The notes: generated by a model from the sequence alone, not told the origin. Positions 48,559-57,752 are shown, counted from the stretch's first letter. The stretch: 64,000 nt of DNA from Nitrospira sp. CR1.1 (GCA_014055465.1 WIAF01000002.1:310001-374000), one strand, 5' to 3'. Numbers and translations are program-made.

Positions 48559-50379
48559 CTACTTCAGCGGCGGCACTTCGCGACGCTTGGGCGCCGCATA
48601 ATTCACCAGATAGTCGAACAACCGGATCAAGCGGCTATCTTGACGCTTCTGATCAACCCAGTGGCCGATCAAACCAATCGTACGCGAAAGAATGAAGAAT
48701 CCGTTCAAGCTATCGATCGGGAACCCGATATCGACTAACACAGCCGCCATAGTTCCATCGACGTTCAGGATCAAATTGTCCTTCTTCACCGATGTGACTT
48801 TCTCAACTTCAAGCGCAAAGTCCAAGCAAGGGGTCTTAATCTTAAGGCTCTTGACATAACCCACCAGCTCCTTGACCCGTTTATCGGGATTGCGCAGGCT
48901 CTTCACACGATGGCCGATACCCGGCACCGGGCCATGATTCTTCTTCATGTATGCCAAAAATTCGTCGACCGACATTTTGTTGTCGACGGCATACTTAAAG
49001 AACCGTCCGGCATCAGTGACTGCCCCACCAAAACGCGGCCCAATCATGATCATGCCCGCCGCAACCGACTGTGACAACCCGATGCCTGCACAGGCAGCCA
49101 AGATCGTCGCGTAGGCCCCACTCACACATGGGCCATGATCTGCAGAGAGCATCATGATGCGCTTAATGATTTCGGCTTCCTGCTTTGAGATCAACCGCTT
49201 GTCCCATAGAAGGCCGATTACGTGAGGAATCTCGTACCCTTTATTGATGAGTTCGGAGGCGGGATATCCGTCGTAACAGGGCTCGTCGCCCCGGTCATCG
49301 CTAATGGTCGTACGGATCAGCGGTGCAACCATGACTTCATCGGCCTTCATCGCCTCCTCAACCGTCTTCGGCAGACGTGGCAAAACCGACGGTTCGACCG
49401 GCGCTTTTACCTGACCGGACTTCAGCAATTCTTCATAGGTTTCTTTGATCGCCGGACCCAAGGCGCCAAAGGTGGGGGGCACAAGTGCGCCAGATTTCTT
49501 GAGCGCATCGGACTTCGACCGAGCGGAACCTTCGCCTTTCATGCCTTCCTTGGCGCCGGCATGACCGAATTTCATCCCTTTGGGCAAACTCTCCTGGCAA
49601 AAACCGGACACCACGGCGATCAGCTTGACTCGCCGCTTCTTGGCTCCATACCATTCAGCCGCGCGCTCTTCAAGGTCGCCGCCCATTTCGCCCACAATCA
49701 CGACCGCTTTCGTCTGCGGATCGTTTTCGAACATCTCAAGATAGCTGACGTAATCCGTGCCAGGGTAGGCATCGCCACCAATCCCGATCGCCGTCGTAAT
49801 GCCGTCGGCAAATTGGGAACAGATCCAGATGATTTCGTTCGAGAGACCACCAGATTTGGTAATGACGCCGAACGAACCCTCACGATACAGCTTAGAAAGG
49901 ACGAGGTTGTCAAACGCACCGCCAATCACACCAAGACGGCAGGCCCCCGCTGAAATGATACCGATTGAGGAGGGACCATTAAACACCTTGCCCAACTTGC
50001 GGGCATGGGCGCCCAGAATCTTTGCGTCCTTCTCCGGCACGCCCTCAGTGATCATCGAGACCACCTTGATATGCGAGTCATCGAGCGCTTCCATTCCACC
50101 CTTCATCGCACGGTCGGCACCGATGTACACCAGACTGGTGTTAAGAGTCGGGTGATGCTTCGTCGCTTCGGCAATAGACTTATAGACCGGAATGGCGATG
50201 AGGCCGCTGCCATAAGGAATCTCATTGGTCTTGCCGGCATCCGGCGGATAGACGAACGCCTCGACATTCAGCGGACGCTTGATGAGATAACAGAACTCGG
50301 CCATGCGGCGGGCGGCGTTGACACCGGCTTGACCACCCTGGATCACCACGCGGGTGTCTTTGTTTGCCAGAATACTCAT
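48559..50379 (-). CDS. aclA: ATP-citrate lyase, large (alpha) subunit
   Basis: The key enzyme of the reductive TCA cycle, cleaving citrate to acetyl-CoA and oxaloacetate with ATP. The 606-aa subunit has two parts. The first (about residues 1-300) resembles succinyl-CoA synthetase alpha, with the phospho-His region KGMKFGHAGAKEG. The second (about 340-600) is citrate-synthase-like, with DHGPCVSGAYATILAACAG, GPRFGGAVTDAGRFF and PGIGHRVKSLRNPDKR. It lies 42 nt after aclB. GGGAG precedes the ATG. Symbol use (aclA for the long subunit) follows Chlorobium. Confidence 0.95.
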   Translation of the reverse strand: MSILANKDTRVVIQGGQAGVNAARRMAEFCYLIKRPLNVEAFVYPPDAGKTNEIPYGSGLIAIPVYKSIAEATKHHPTLNTSLVYIGADRAMKGGMEALDDSHIKVVSMITEGVPEKDAKILGAHARKLGKVFNGPSSIGIISAGACRLGVIGGAFDNLVLSKLYREGSFGVITKSGGLSNEIIWICSQFADGITTAIGIGGDAYPGTDYVSYLEMFENDPQTKAVVIVGEMGGDLEERAAEWYGAKKRRVKLIAVVSGFCQESLPKGMKFGHAGAKEGMKGEGSARSKSDALKKSGALVPPTFGALGPAIKETYEELLKSGQVKAPVEPSVLPRLPKTVEEAMKADEVMVAPLIRTTISDDRGDEPCYDGYPASELINKGYEIPHVIGLLWDKRLISKQEAEIIKRIMMLSADHGPCVSGAYATILAACAGIGLSQSVAAGMIMIGPRFGGAVTDAGRFFKYAVDNKMSVDEFLAYMKKNHGPVPGIGHRVKSLRNPDKRVKELVGYVKSLKIKTPCLDFALEVEKVTSVKKDNLILNVDGTMAAVLVDIGFPIDSLNGFFILSRTIGLIGHWVDQKRQDSRLIRLFDYLVNYAAPKRREVPPLK

Positions 50380-50421
50380 CTCGGGATCTCCCCTTATATT
50401 CAGTTGGTCATAGGCGGCAGG

Positions 50422-51621
50422 CTACTTTGCCTGAAGTGCCTTGTCGACAATGTCGGTAAGCGGTGTGTTGCGGTCGAAGACATTTATATCGAAGCCCTCG
50501 TCTTTCAGCGCGCGCATCGCATCAAGGCCCTCTTTTTCACGCGGCCCGCCACGACGCACCCAAATCTTCACGTTCTTTAGTTTGCCTTCTGACTTTGCCT
50601 TCCGAAAACCGTTGATGATGCCGCCGAATGTCTTTTTTACATCGGTGAAATTTGCAATGGCGCCACCGACGATGATGTTCCTGATACCAGGAAGGGAGCA
50701 AACTTTCTCCGTTAGAACTTCGACCGCCCAATCTGGTGGATCCCCAGAGTACTCCGCATAATTCGCCAACTTGCCGCCACGAGCGACCACGGCATCCGAG
50801 TAATACACACTGGCGCCTCCGCCGGCAGGCAACATGGCTGTATCGCCGCCAGGAATTTCAATGAATTTGACTGAGCCCTTGATCTTGCTATCGACTGCCA
50901 TGACCTCGAGCTCCTGCCTGGAGTACGCTCGGCCGAATTCCGCGGCAAAGGCAAAGTTCCAATCGGGGTGTCTGAACTTGGCATCACCATCGAGAAGCGT
51001 GACCGCATCAAGGGCAACCAGTTCATCATCCCCGGCTCGAAGAACCACCGGATTGACTTCGAGATACTGCGCGTCTTCACTATCAAAGCACGCAAACATT
51101 TTCCCGGCGAACTCAGCCATCTTTTTGGCGAGCGCGCCCGAGAATCCTGCTTCCTTACTCAGCTTTTCGAGGGATTCCGGGGAGGGGGATTGCCCAATCT
51201 CGAGACACAAACGTTTGACACGATCCCAATTTGATTCAACTTCAATTCCGCCACAATTGGCCACAAGAATCTCACTGCCTTCGCGCGTCGATTTCACGGC
51301 ACAATAATATTCTTCCTTGTGCGGGATCATTTCGGAAACAATGACCTGAGTCACGGTGATGCTACCGACTTGTCGGCCAATCATCTCCTTGGTTGCGGCT
51401 TCCGCAGCCTTGAAATCTAAATCAACCTTGACCAAGCCCAGTTTGAAACGCGAGCCGAGCGCTTCGTGCGCTTTGGCAACAAGCTTAGATTTCTTCAACC
51501 ATTCATTGGCTTGCCCCAATCTGGTCAGCTCATCAACTGAAGTGACGACCACGTAATTGGGGACATTGATTCCCCACTTCTTCATCAGCCCCATCCCGGG
51601 ACCTTCCAGCACTTTCGCCAT
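50422..51621 (-). CDS. aclB: ATP-citrate lyase, small (beta) subunit
   Basis: The 399-aa ATP-grasp/CoA-ligase-like subunit, related to succinyl-CoA synthetase beta. It starts MAKVLEGPGMGLMKKWGINV and has CFDSEDAQYLEVNPVVLRAG, which contributes to the ATP site. EIPGGDTAMLPAGGGASVYY and NIIVGGAIANFTDVKKTFGG follow. It is the first gene of the operon. AAGGAG lies 10 nt before the ATG. A palindrome and a -35-like TTGACA lie about 150-180 bp upstream. Confidence 0.95.
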   Translation of the reverse strand: MAKVLEGPGMGLMKKWGINVPNYVVVTSVDELTRLGQANEWLKKSKLVAKAHEALGSRFKLGLVKVDLDFKAAEAATKEMIGRQVGSITVTQVIVSEMIPHKEEYYCAVKSTREGSEILVANCGGIEVESNWDRVKRLCLEIGQSPSPESLEKLSKEAGFSGALAKKMAEFAGKMFACFDSEDAQYLEVNPVVLRAGDDELVALDAVTLLDGDAKFRHPDWNFAFAAEFGRAYSRQELEVMAVDSKIKGSVKFIEIPGGDTAMLPAGGGASVYYSDAVVARGGKLANYAEYSGDPPDWAVEVLTEKVCSLPGIRNIIVGGAIANFTDVKKTFGGIINGFRKAKSEGKLKNVKIWVRRGGPREKEGLDAMRALKDEGFDINVFDRNTPLTDIVDKALQAK

Positions 51622-51772
51622 GATTGACGACTCCTTGGTGTGTGAGAGGGCAGAGAAACGGAGCGACAGAGTACCGAATTCCGTCGATTAGCTCAATCCT
51701 CCAAAGGGCCTACGCTACGAGCTCAGAAGTCCTACCACAATGCGCACTGAAGATTCACCACCATAAATTACT

Positions 51773-51803
51773 GATAAGCTTATCTTGTCATGACGAATGT
51801 CAA
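51773..51803 (-). promoter_or_regulatory. Candidate promoter and operator of the rTCA operon
   Basis: On the minus strand a perfect -35 hexamer TTGACA (51803-51798) is followed by the perfect 12-bp palindrome GATAAGCTTATC (51784-51773). A clean -10 at the standard distance is missing; the palindrome covers that place. This suits an activator- or repressor-controlled promoter. It lies 152-182 bp before the aclB start. Function is inferred from position. Confidence 0.42.
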
Positions 51804-51829
51804 GATGAACAACCACCGACACTCCGCGC

Positions 51830-52675
51830 CTAGCCAACCCGAGGGCGACGAATCCGTTGACATTGAGGACAGTAAAATGAACTTCGTTCACCGACGGATC
51901 GCTTAATCACCGTCCCGCAATCGTTCGGGCAGGACTCGCCGGACTTGGCATAGACTAAATGCCGGCGCTTGTACTGTCCCTCCGTCCCATCCGGTGCAAA
52001 ATAATCCCGTACGCTAGATCCCCCCATAGCGATGGCCTCGCGTAAGACGTCGACCATAATTTCATGCAGCCGCATCACCGCCTTTTCTCCCACCTGATTG
52101 GCGGCCTGGTCCGGATGAAGCCGGGCACGAAACAGGATTTCATTGGCGTAAATATTCCCAATCCCTGCGATAGCCTGTTGATGCATCAGCAGAGGTTTCA
52201 ACCTGCTACGTGTAGATGAAAGCAATTGCACAAATTGCTTGAGACTTATCAGAAGAGGATCTGGCCCAAATCGACGAGAGGTATATTGATCCAGCCCGGC
52301 CTGGTCCAACAACGAAAGTCGTCCGAATCGACGAGGATTCCAATATCGAATCTCAGGTTCTTCCCCTCCTTCAAGTTGCAGGACAAAATGCGTATGTTGC
52401 GGGTATTTAGTCGGCGTATTCCGGAACAATAGCAGCCCTGTCATGCCCAATTCGGCTGCAAGAAATCGTGTCTGCGCTGCGCGGAGAAATGTGATGATGA
52501 CACTCTTCCCTCTTCGCTCAACTCCTGTAATCGTTGCCCGGCGGAACCACTCCAAGGTGGACAAACCTTCCCGGACAATGTCTCCTCGCCCCACCCAGCA
52601 ATCGCTCACCATGGCTCCAACAACTCGTTCGCGCAATTGACGCGTAGCGACTTCTGCTTCAGGCAATTCAGGCAT
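51830..52675 (-). CDS. mutM: Formamidopyrimidine-DNA glycosylase
   Basis: Removes oxidised purines such as 8-oxoguanine from DNA. From the ATG at 52675 the protein is 281 aa and starts MPELPEAEVATRQL, with the catalytic Pro at position 2 after Met removal and the usual Glu at 3. The Lys in the GKSVIITFL region and the H2TH part (IGNIYANEILFRARLHP) follow. The C-terminal zinc finger is CPNDCGTVIKRSVG with CPQCQR. Longer in-frame starts would block the N-terminal proline and can be dismissed. Confidence 0.95.
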   Translation of the reverse strand: MPELPEAEVATRQLRERVVGAMVSDCWVGRGDIVREGLSTLEWFRRATITGVERRGKSVIITFLRAAQTRFLAAELGMTGLLLFRNTPTKYPQHTHFVLQLEGGEEPEIRYWNPRRFGRLSLLDQAGLDQYTSRRFGPDPLLISLKQFVQLLSSTRSRLKPLLMHQQAIAGIGNIYANEILFRARLHPDQAANQVGEKAVMRLHEIMVDVLREAIAMGGSSVRDYFAPDGTEGQYKRRHLVYAKSGESCPNDCGTVIKRSVGERSSFYCPQCQRIRRPRVG

Positions 52676-52862
52676 GGGAAAAGGGGTCCTACACAAAGGG
52701 GAGGGAGATCCCCAAATAGCTAAATTACGCCATGGAGATGGGAGAAAATGCAACTCCCGCGGGCGCACATTCAAACAATTGGCAAAGAAACAGATGTAAG
52801 AACACACAGAACGGGTGAGGACTGAGAACGGGAAAGGGACTATCTGCGTTTTCGCAGATAAC

Positions 52863-53291
52863 CTAAGAGCGGGAAGATTCCTTTATCCCCTGACGCTTGC
52901 GGCAAACATCCTCGATAACCTCACCAAGGCGAGGCAAGGGCATGCCACCTGGGCGTCTGGTGAGGGCCAGCTTAAGCGCGTCGGCATATGTCATGCCCTC
53001 TACACAGCAAAGATAGGCGATTACTATGGAGACCGAGCGTCCCATGCCCGCTCGACAACACACCATCAAGCGATTGTTAGGCAAGTGCGCCTCGATCCAG
53101 TGCACTGCTTCGTACACGGCTGTCACCGCTGGCTCACCAAACTCCTTCAAGGGAATCTTGGCATAGATAACCCGATGAGGAACCGTCACATTTTGCTCCT
53201 CTGCGACCATGAGTATCGCCCCGACTTGCGACGGAGGATTCTTCGCATCTTCGGCATTACCCACGAGGAGACGCTTGTTGATCATATGCAT
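52863..53291 (-). CDS. Dual-specificity-type protein phosphatase
   Basis: A 142-aa protein with the Cys-x5-Arg phosphatase loop VCCRAGMGRSVSIVIAYLCC near residue 85, and an upstream general-acid region. The fold is that of small dual-specificity phosphatases. A TIM-barrel-like or sugar-phosphatase role is less likely. The ATGs at 53291 and 53285 are both possible starts; neither has a clear ribosome binding site. It faces the zinc-ribbon gene across about 115 bp. Substrate unknown. Confidence 0.82.
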   Translation of the reverse strand: MHMINKRLLVGNAEDAKNPPSQVGAILMVAEEQNVTVPHRVIYAKIPLKEFGEPAVTAVYEAVHWIEAHLPNNRLMVCCRAGMGRSVSIVIAYLCCVEGMTYADALKLALTRRPGGMPLPRLGEVIEDVCRKRQGIKESSRS

Positions 53292-53356
53292 TGTGGGGTT
53301 AGTATAGGGTGCTGTGTGAGGGGGTCAAGGAATTCGTACGATTTGCCGTCCGACAA

Positions 53357-53386
53357 TTGAAGAACTCCCATAGTGATGAGTATACT
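53357..53386 (+). promoter_or_regulatory. Sigma70-type promoter for the zinc-ribbon gene
   Basis: TTGAAG (53357-53362) and TATACT (53381-53386) are 18 bp apart and end 21 bp before the ATG at 53408. Both hexamers are near consensus. The position in the divergent gap supports it. Confidence 0.6.
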
Positions 53387-53407
53387 CTCCTCAGGTACCG
53401 AGGAAAC

Positions 53408-53770
53408 ATGATGACTCTTATTCCGATAGACCAGATAGAACAGCGGCTATCCAGTGTGCAGTGCGCCATCTGCAAAACGAACACATTCGGCATTGATCGT
53501 CGCACATTACAACCTGACGGAGAATGCCGCGGCGTGTGCCTGAAATGCCGCTATAGCTTTCCGGTGTATACGGACATGGACTTTTATGTGCGGACTCAAC
53601 CGGATATTCCATACCGGCTCAAAGAGATTTCTTGCCCAAACTGTCAACACCAAGGGGTCTCTCTCGACTTCCGGATTACCATGTCTGTCAGAGACGCGAT
53701 TTATTTTGTCACGTGCACTGAATGCCGCACCCAGTTCCCTGAACGTTCTTCGTTAGAAGCATTTGAATAG
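53408..53770 (+). CDS. Hypothetical protein with paired zinc-ribbon motifs
   Basis: A 120-aa protein with four Cys pairs: CAIC (near residue 19), CLKC (near 44), CPNC (near 78) and CTEC (near 106), enough for two zinc ribbons. The middle has PVYTDMDFYVRTQPDIPYRL. The ATG at 53408 follows GAGGAA. Zinc ribbons usually bind nucleic acid or protein partners, but no family is recognised. It may form a small transcription unit with the tiny gene 37 nt downstream. Confidence 0.6.
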   Translation: MMTLIPIDQIEQRLSSVQCAICKTNTFGIDRRTLQPDGECRGVCLKCRYSFPVYTDMDFYVRTQPDIPYRLKEISCPNCQHQGVSLDFRITMSVRDAIYFVTCTECRTQFPERSSLEAFE

Positions 53771-53807
53771 CCCTTACCATCGGAGTTTCGTGTATACTGA
53801 ATGTACT

Positions 53808-54002
53808 ATGAGCGATTCACAGAGCCCACATTCCCAGCAAGTACCGCCCCCTGCTCCTGAGACACCACCTAAGCCCCGTAAGGAAATTCCGCTCGTCTCG
53901 GTCCCGAACGACCAAGACATGATTGCGGCGGAAATGGCTGCGCTCTTTGATGAGGACCGCGTATCTCATCAACACGGCTCCTCAGAGCCTGAAGCAGACT
54001 AG
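53808..54002 (+). CDS. Small disordered hypothetical protein
   Basis: A 64-aa acidic, Pro/Ser-rich protein (MSDSQSPHSQQVPPPAPETPP near the start, DMIAAEMAALFDEDRV near the end). A TATACT at 53793-53798 lies only about 10 bp before the ATG and there is no ribosome binding site, so the mRNA could be leaderless. It lies 37 nt after the zinc-ribbon gene. The sequence lacks any recognised domain. Its reality is supported only by position and sensible codon use. Confidence 0.45.
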   Translation: MSDSQSPHSQQVPPPAPETPPKPRKEIPLVSVPNDQDMIAAEMAALFDEDRVSHQHGSSEPEAD

Positions 54003-54006
54003 GGCT

Positions 54007-55212
54007 TCACGCAGGCCGAATGACTTTCACAACGCCGGAAGAGAGAATGCGGCCGACCATTGCCGGGCGGCCCTTTCTTTCCTTTCTCACAATTTCATCG
54101 ACCTGAACAACTGCTCCACGATGCCATTGGTCTAATGCTGCGTTCGACAATGAGCGCTCTTTATCTTGTCGGCCAACCTCAGACCTCCCCGTCTCATCGC
54201 ACAACCAAACCCTTTTTTCGCCCTTCATTTCGCGCAACTCGCTCACCACGCGGTGGTAGCCTGGATTTCGAGGGACCAAAGTCTTCCCATCCTTGCGCAG
54301 GATGACATATGAAAATTTAAGTGCATCTTTGATAAATCCCACTTCTCGATCAATCTGACCGATCCACGCGGGAGTTTCCCACCTCCGCTCTTCATGGCAC
54401 CAATCGTCGGGTTTGATCAACGCCGGACAAGGTTGGTCATGCAGGCAGGGGCTGTACACCGAACATTGCGATCCGTACAGTAGATTGTTCCGTATCTGAT
54501 GCAACGCCCGGGATGCAGACTTCGACGCCGGCTCAATCAGCATCAAGCTTCCGTCGTTCGCCAGACAGCTCACCAAGTGGTTGACCAGTGCCGCCCGCTG
54601 ATCAATGAGATCCGAACTTCCGGCAAACAACTCTGAGAGCAGATTCTGGACAATAATAAGGTGGTAGGCATTTTCCTGCTCAGCCATTGTAAGGACTGAC
54701 GGAAGGGAGCGTTCAAGATTACAGACAACAGTCTTCAAGGGTTGAACGGCAGGAATGTGATTCTGCCTGACATAGGCCTGCCAGAGTTCTGCACACAATT
54801 TCATCGCCTCGGTCGAACGGTCAACCACCGTCATACGGAGGGACGCTACCGGCGGCAGAGACCGAGAACTGCACCAATCCAATAGCGCGAGGGCGCCGGT
54901 TCCAGGCCCTCCCCCTAGATCCAACACTCGAAATTCTTCATCTGAGAAGGAGGGAAGGACAGGACGCAACTCTTCCAAAAGAAGCTGGACCTTGCCCACG
55001 TTCACCGGCACATAATAATTCAGGTAGCTGGCACGGAGCCGCTGGTCTTCAAGATAGGCTTTCCCGCCCCCCCCATCTCCCCGGGTAAACATTTCGGAGA
55101 GATTTCTCACTCCATGAAGTAGTGACTCCGGAATACCCTGATCGCCTTTAAGAATATCGAGTTTGGCCAGAATCGAGATGCTCCTTAGCACGGCGGGTGA
55201 TAATTGGTACAT
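54007..55212 (-). CDS. Rsm22-like ribosomal small subunit methyltransferase
   Basis: A 401-aa SAM-dependent methyltransferase. The SAM-binding motif is VLDLGGGPGTGALALLDW near residue 110. A C-terminal cysteine pattern, CSVYSPCLHDQPCPAL and later DWCHEE, matches the iron-sulfur-type Cys motif of the Rsm22/mitochondrial METTL17 family. I chose the ATG at 55212; a longer TTG start lacks a good site. Rsm22 proteins help assemble the small ribosomal subunit, chiefly in mitochondria. Bacterial homologues are less studied. Confidence 0.72.
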   Translation of the reverse strand: MYQLSPAVLRSISILAKLDILKGDQGIPESLLHGVRNLSEMFTRGDGGGGKAYLEDQRLRASYLNYYVPVNVGKVQLLLEELRPVLPSFSDEEFRVLDLGGGPGTGALALLDWCSSRSLPPVASLRMTVVDRSTEAMKLCAELWQAYVRQNHIPAVQPLKTVVCNLERSLPSVLTMAEQENAYHLIIVQNLLSELFAGSSDLIDQRAALVNHLVSCLANDGSLMLIEPASKSASRALHQIRNNLLYGSQCSVYSPCLHDQPCPALIKPDDWCHEERRWETPAWIGQIDREVGFIKDALKFSYVILRKDGKTLVPRNPGYHRVVSELREMKGEKRVWLCDETGRSEVGRQDKERSLSNAALDQWHRGAVVQVDEIVRKERKGRPAMVGRILSSGVVKVIRPA

Positions 55213-55279
55213 AGTCACGACCTTCGGTTGACCCTCCAAAGACTGCTACGGTATTCTGAGCACCAGAGGAGTACTTCAC

Positions 55280-55528
55280 ATGACAGACCCTATTTTGCAA
55301 GCCTATCGCGAGGTAGAAATGGCCATGGAGCGTTTTACCATGGTCCTTCATGACCATGTCGATCATCTCCGTAAAACCGAACCCCCCGAATCAGACAGGC
55401 TGCATCGCATGGCCAATGGAACCAAAGCCATGCGTGATAGCGCATCTATCTATTTGTCCTATGCCAAATACGTGGCTCACGGTATGCCAGAAAGCCCCGA
55501 TCTCGTGGAAGATGATCTTCAGGGTTGA
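55280..55528 (+). CDS. Small hypothetical helical protein
   Basis: An 82-aa protein with helical stretches (ILQAYREVEMAMERFTMVLH and KAMRDSASIYLSYAKYVAHG) and an acidic tail. AGGAG lies 8 nt before the ATG at 55280. No domain is recognised. It is divergent from the Rsm22-like gene and ends 26 bp before a perfect hairpin. It seems a genuine short gene of unknown function. Confidence 0.6.
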   Translation: MTDPILQAYREVEMAMERFTMVLHDHVDHLRKTEPPESDRLHRMANGTKAMRDSASIYLSYAKYVAHGMPESPDLVEDDLQG

Positions 55529-55553
55529 GCGCGTTCAGAATGATGAAATGCAG

Positions 55554-55584
55554 AGGGCCCGTTCGGCGAAGCCGAACGGGCCCT
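55554..55584. terminator. Perfect hairpin between convergent genes (likely bidirectional terminator)
   Basis: AGGGCCCGTTCGGC (55554-55567) is the exact reverse complement of GCCGAACGGGCCCT (55571-55584) with loop GAA. There is no clear T run on either side. It sits between the convergent small hypothetical gene and the alpha subunit gene of the oxidoreductase. Confidence 0.6.
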
Positions 55585-55614
55585 GCTACTTGACTAAGAT
55601 TGCGCGGCTAAACC

Positions 55615-56949
55615 TCAGATGCTGCGCATGAAATGACCCATCGCTTCATGATCAGCAGCCGATGCGCCCATGACCTGGGAAATTGCTACGTTCGTTGACT
55701 TCTTTCCGGTTAAACCAGACTCAACTTCATCAACAATCAACTCTACCGGCATTGACTGCCCACCATAAACCCGTGGTCCGCCGATGATCTTCGCATTTGA
55801 AAAACCATAGATCGCGGTTGCCACTTCTTTTGCCAACCATCCGACATAGTTAAACTCCGGCACAACAATCAACTTGGCTTTTCCGCAGAGTTTACGCAAC
55901 TCTTGGGTCGGGAAAGGTCGAAGGGATCGAATCTTAATCAGGCCAATCTTAATGCCCTTTTCCGCACAAATGCGAACGGCCTCGCGAGATTGAGCCGCTG
56001 CACTACCTGAAGCAATAATGACTGCCTCAGCATCCTCGACATTTTCAGCAGTAAGCAGCCCACCCATGTACTGATTAATGTACTTTCGGGAACGTTCGAC
56101 CGCAGCCCACACTTCCTGCTGCCAGACAGCATGGATGTTGTATGCCATAAAGTTTGATTTTTGAACTGGGGCGTCTCGAGAGAGGCGGGCCGGTGGATTC
56201 TCTGCATCCAGAACTGGAACAGCTCCACGCCACGGCTCACGGGGCGGAAGCTTCATGTCGCGATCCTGCATGCGCACGTAACCTCGAGCATGGGTAACAA
56301 AGAACCCGTCACAACATACACCAACGGGAAGAGTGACATCATTCTTTTCGCTGATGACAAACCCCGCCAATGTAAAGTCATACATATCCTGCTGATTCTC
56401 AGCATGGAACACAATCATGCCGCAATTGAGCAGATACGACACTTCGATATTATCAGGCTGAATAGCCAAGGGCGCGTTCACCACTCGACAGGTAAACATA
56501 GCCACGACAGGCAACCGATGACCAGGCCATGATGCGATCCCTTCAAGGCCTCTCAATGTGCCGGGACCCGCAGTCGCGGTGTAACAGCGAACGCCGGCTC
56601 GCGAACCACCGGCAATAGCCGCCATGACGCCGACCTCTTCTTCGCCACGGTAATACTCTTTCACATACCCTTCACCGTAGAGCACACCAACAAGCTGCAT
56701 GGTTTCGCTTTGAGGGGTGATTGGATAAGCAATGGCTAAATCGACGTTGGATCGACGGATGGCCTCTTTTGCCGCCTCACTGCCGGTAATAAATTCCTTG
56801 GTTCTTGGAGCTTCCAAGAACATGTACTCCGGCGTGACGACCTTCTGTTGCTTGGCGGCCGCATGCGGATCCTTCTTAGCTTCTACCTTGGCTGGCGATA
56901 CGCTCGTGGCCGGATCGCCCTGTGGACTAGTCTTTTGTGCTTCGCTCAT
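55615..56949 (-). CDS. porA: 2-oxoacid:ferredoxin oxidoreductase alpha subunit
   Basis: Alpha subunit of a pyruvate- or 2-oxoglutarate:ferredoxin oxidoreductase, 444 aa. The pyrimidine-binding domain starts after a 35-residue Ala/Lys-rich extension, with ITGSEAAKEAIRRSNVDLAI, YPITPQSETMQLV and TATAGPGTLRGLEGIASW. The C-terminal transketolase-like domain ends with SGLTGKKSTNVAISQV. In the rTCA cycle the complex fixes CO2 onto acetyl-CoA or succinyl-CoA using reduced ferredoxin. AGAGGTG precedes the ATG. Which 2-oxoacid it uses cannot be settled here. Confidence 0.9.
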   Translation of the reverse strand: MSEAQKTSPQGDPATSVSPAKVEAKKDPHAAAKQQKVVTPEYMFLEAPRTKEFITGSEAAKEAIRRSNVDLAIAYPITPQSETMQLVGVLYGEGYVKEYYRGEEEVGVMAAIAGGSRAGVRCYTATAGPGTLRGLEGIASWPGHRLPVVAMFTCRVVNAPLAIQPDNIEVSYLLNCGMIVFHAENQQDMYDFTLAGFVISEKNDVTLPVGVCCDGFFVTHARGYVRMQDRDMKLPPREPWRGAVPVLDAENPPARLSRDAPVQKSNFMAYNIHAVWQQEVWAAVERSRKYINQYMGGLLTAENVEDAEAVIIASGSAAAQSREAVRICAEKGIKIGLIKIRSLRPFPTQELRKLCGKAKLIVVPEFNYVGWLAKEVATAIYGFSNAKIIGGPRVYGGQSMPVELIVDEVESGLTGKKSTNVAISQVMGASAADHEAMGHFMRSI

Positions 56950-56987
56950 CGTTACACCTCTTGACTGTATCGCCTTTGCCTAAAACT

Positions 56988-57752
56988 CTAGCCTTCTCGC
57001 TTCATTTGATCAGGCGAGTGACCAAAAGCTGCTGCACTGCCTGCCCCAGCAGCTGAAGGCATAAAAGTCATAGGATTTGTGTGCGTTTTGCCATCGTGGA
57101 CCTTCGACTGAGTCCCGGTGAAGCGGACATTTTCCCCATTGTCAGGGAGCTTAATGCCCATTTCCTCACGAACTTTCTTGAAAATTTGCGCGGTCTTCTT
57201 CAACTTTATAGTGTCGGAGTCCCGAATCGTCAGCATGGCGTCTTCATGTCCTTGCTCAGCGCAAATAGCCATTGTGCAGCAATTCGTCCCTGCGCGAATC
57301 ATTTTCAGAGTGAGATTAGCATAGTGACAATGCACGCCAATAAAGATACACGCCTCAATCTTGTTACCCCAAATCGTAAGATTGGGGTGATTCGGATTGA
57401 TCACCTCTTCAGGATCGATCTTCGGATACTTGGGACGATAGTCGGGCATGGGAATAATCATGACTTCCGGGATCTGCGCCGCAATCTCCAGAACTGCCTT
57501 TGCTTTTTCAGTTGCATGGTTGTTCCATGCCCACAAGACGAGAGGTCCTGGGAAGATCGTTGCATTCGGACTCGTCAACATTTTCCGAGCCATTTCTTCG
57601 ATCACTGCGTCTTCATTAGGTTCGAGGAGGCCGTAATACAGGCCCTGCCCAGGATCAGGCAGCGACACTCCTAACTGAGCTGCTGACGGTGGATGGAACC
57701 CTGCCGGTCCCGGCACGATAATCCGCTCTCTAGCATCTTGCGTCGTTCCCAC
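56988..57752 (-). CDS. porE: Fifth (epsilon) subunit of the five-subunit 2-oxoacid:ferredoxin oxidoreductase
   Basis: A 254-aa protein related to the carbon monoxide dehydrogenase beta-type/ForE-PorE subunit that accompanies five-subunit enzymes of Hydrogenobacter and Nitrospira types. It has GQGLYYGLLEPNEDAVIEEM, ATIFPGPLVLWAWNNHATEK and IFIGVHCHYANLTLKMIRAG. I chose the GTG at 57752 with AAGGGG upstream. A TTG at 57773 directly touching the porD stop is possible. Function of the subunit is unknown; the surrounding genes argue that it belongs to this complex. Confidence 0.78.
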   Translation of the reverse strand: MGTTQDARERIIVPGPAGFHPPSAAQLGVSLPDPGQGLYYGLLEPNEDAVIEEMARKMLTSPNATIFPGPLVLWAWNNHATEKAKAVLEIAAQIPEVMIIPMPDYRPKYPKIDPEEVINPNHPNLTIWGNKIEACIFIGVHCHYANLTLKMIRAGTNCCTMAICAEQGHEDAMLTIRDSDTIKLKKTAQIFKKVREEMGIKLPDNGENVRFTGTQSKVHDGKTHTNPMTFMPSAAGAGSAAAFGHSPDQMKREG

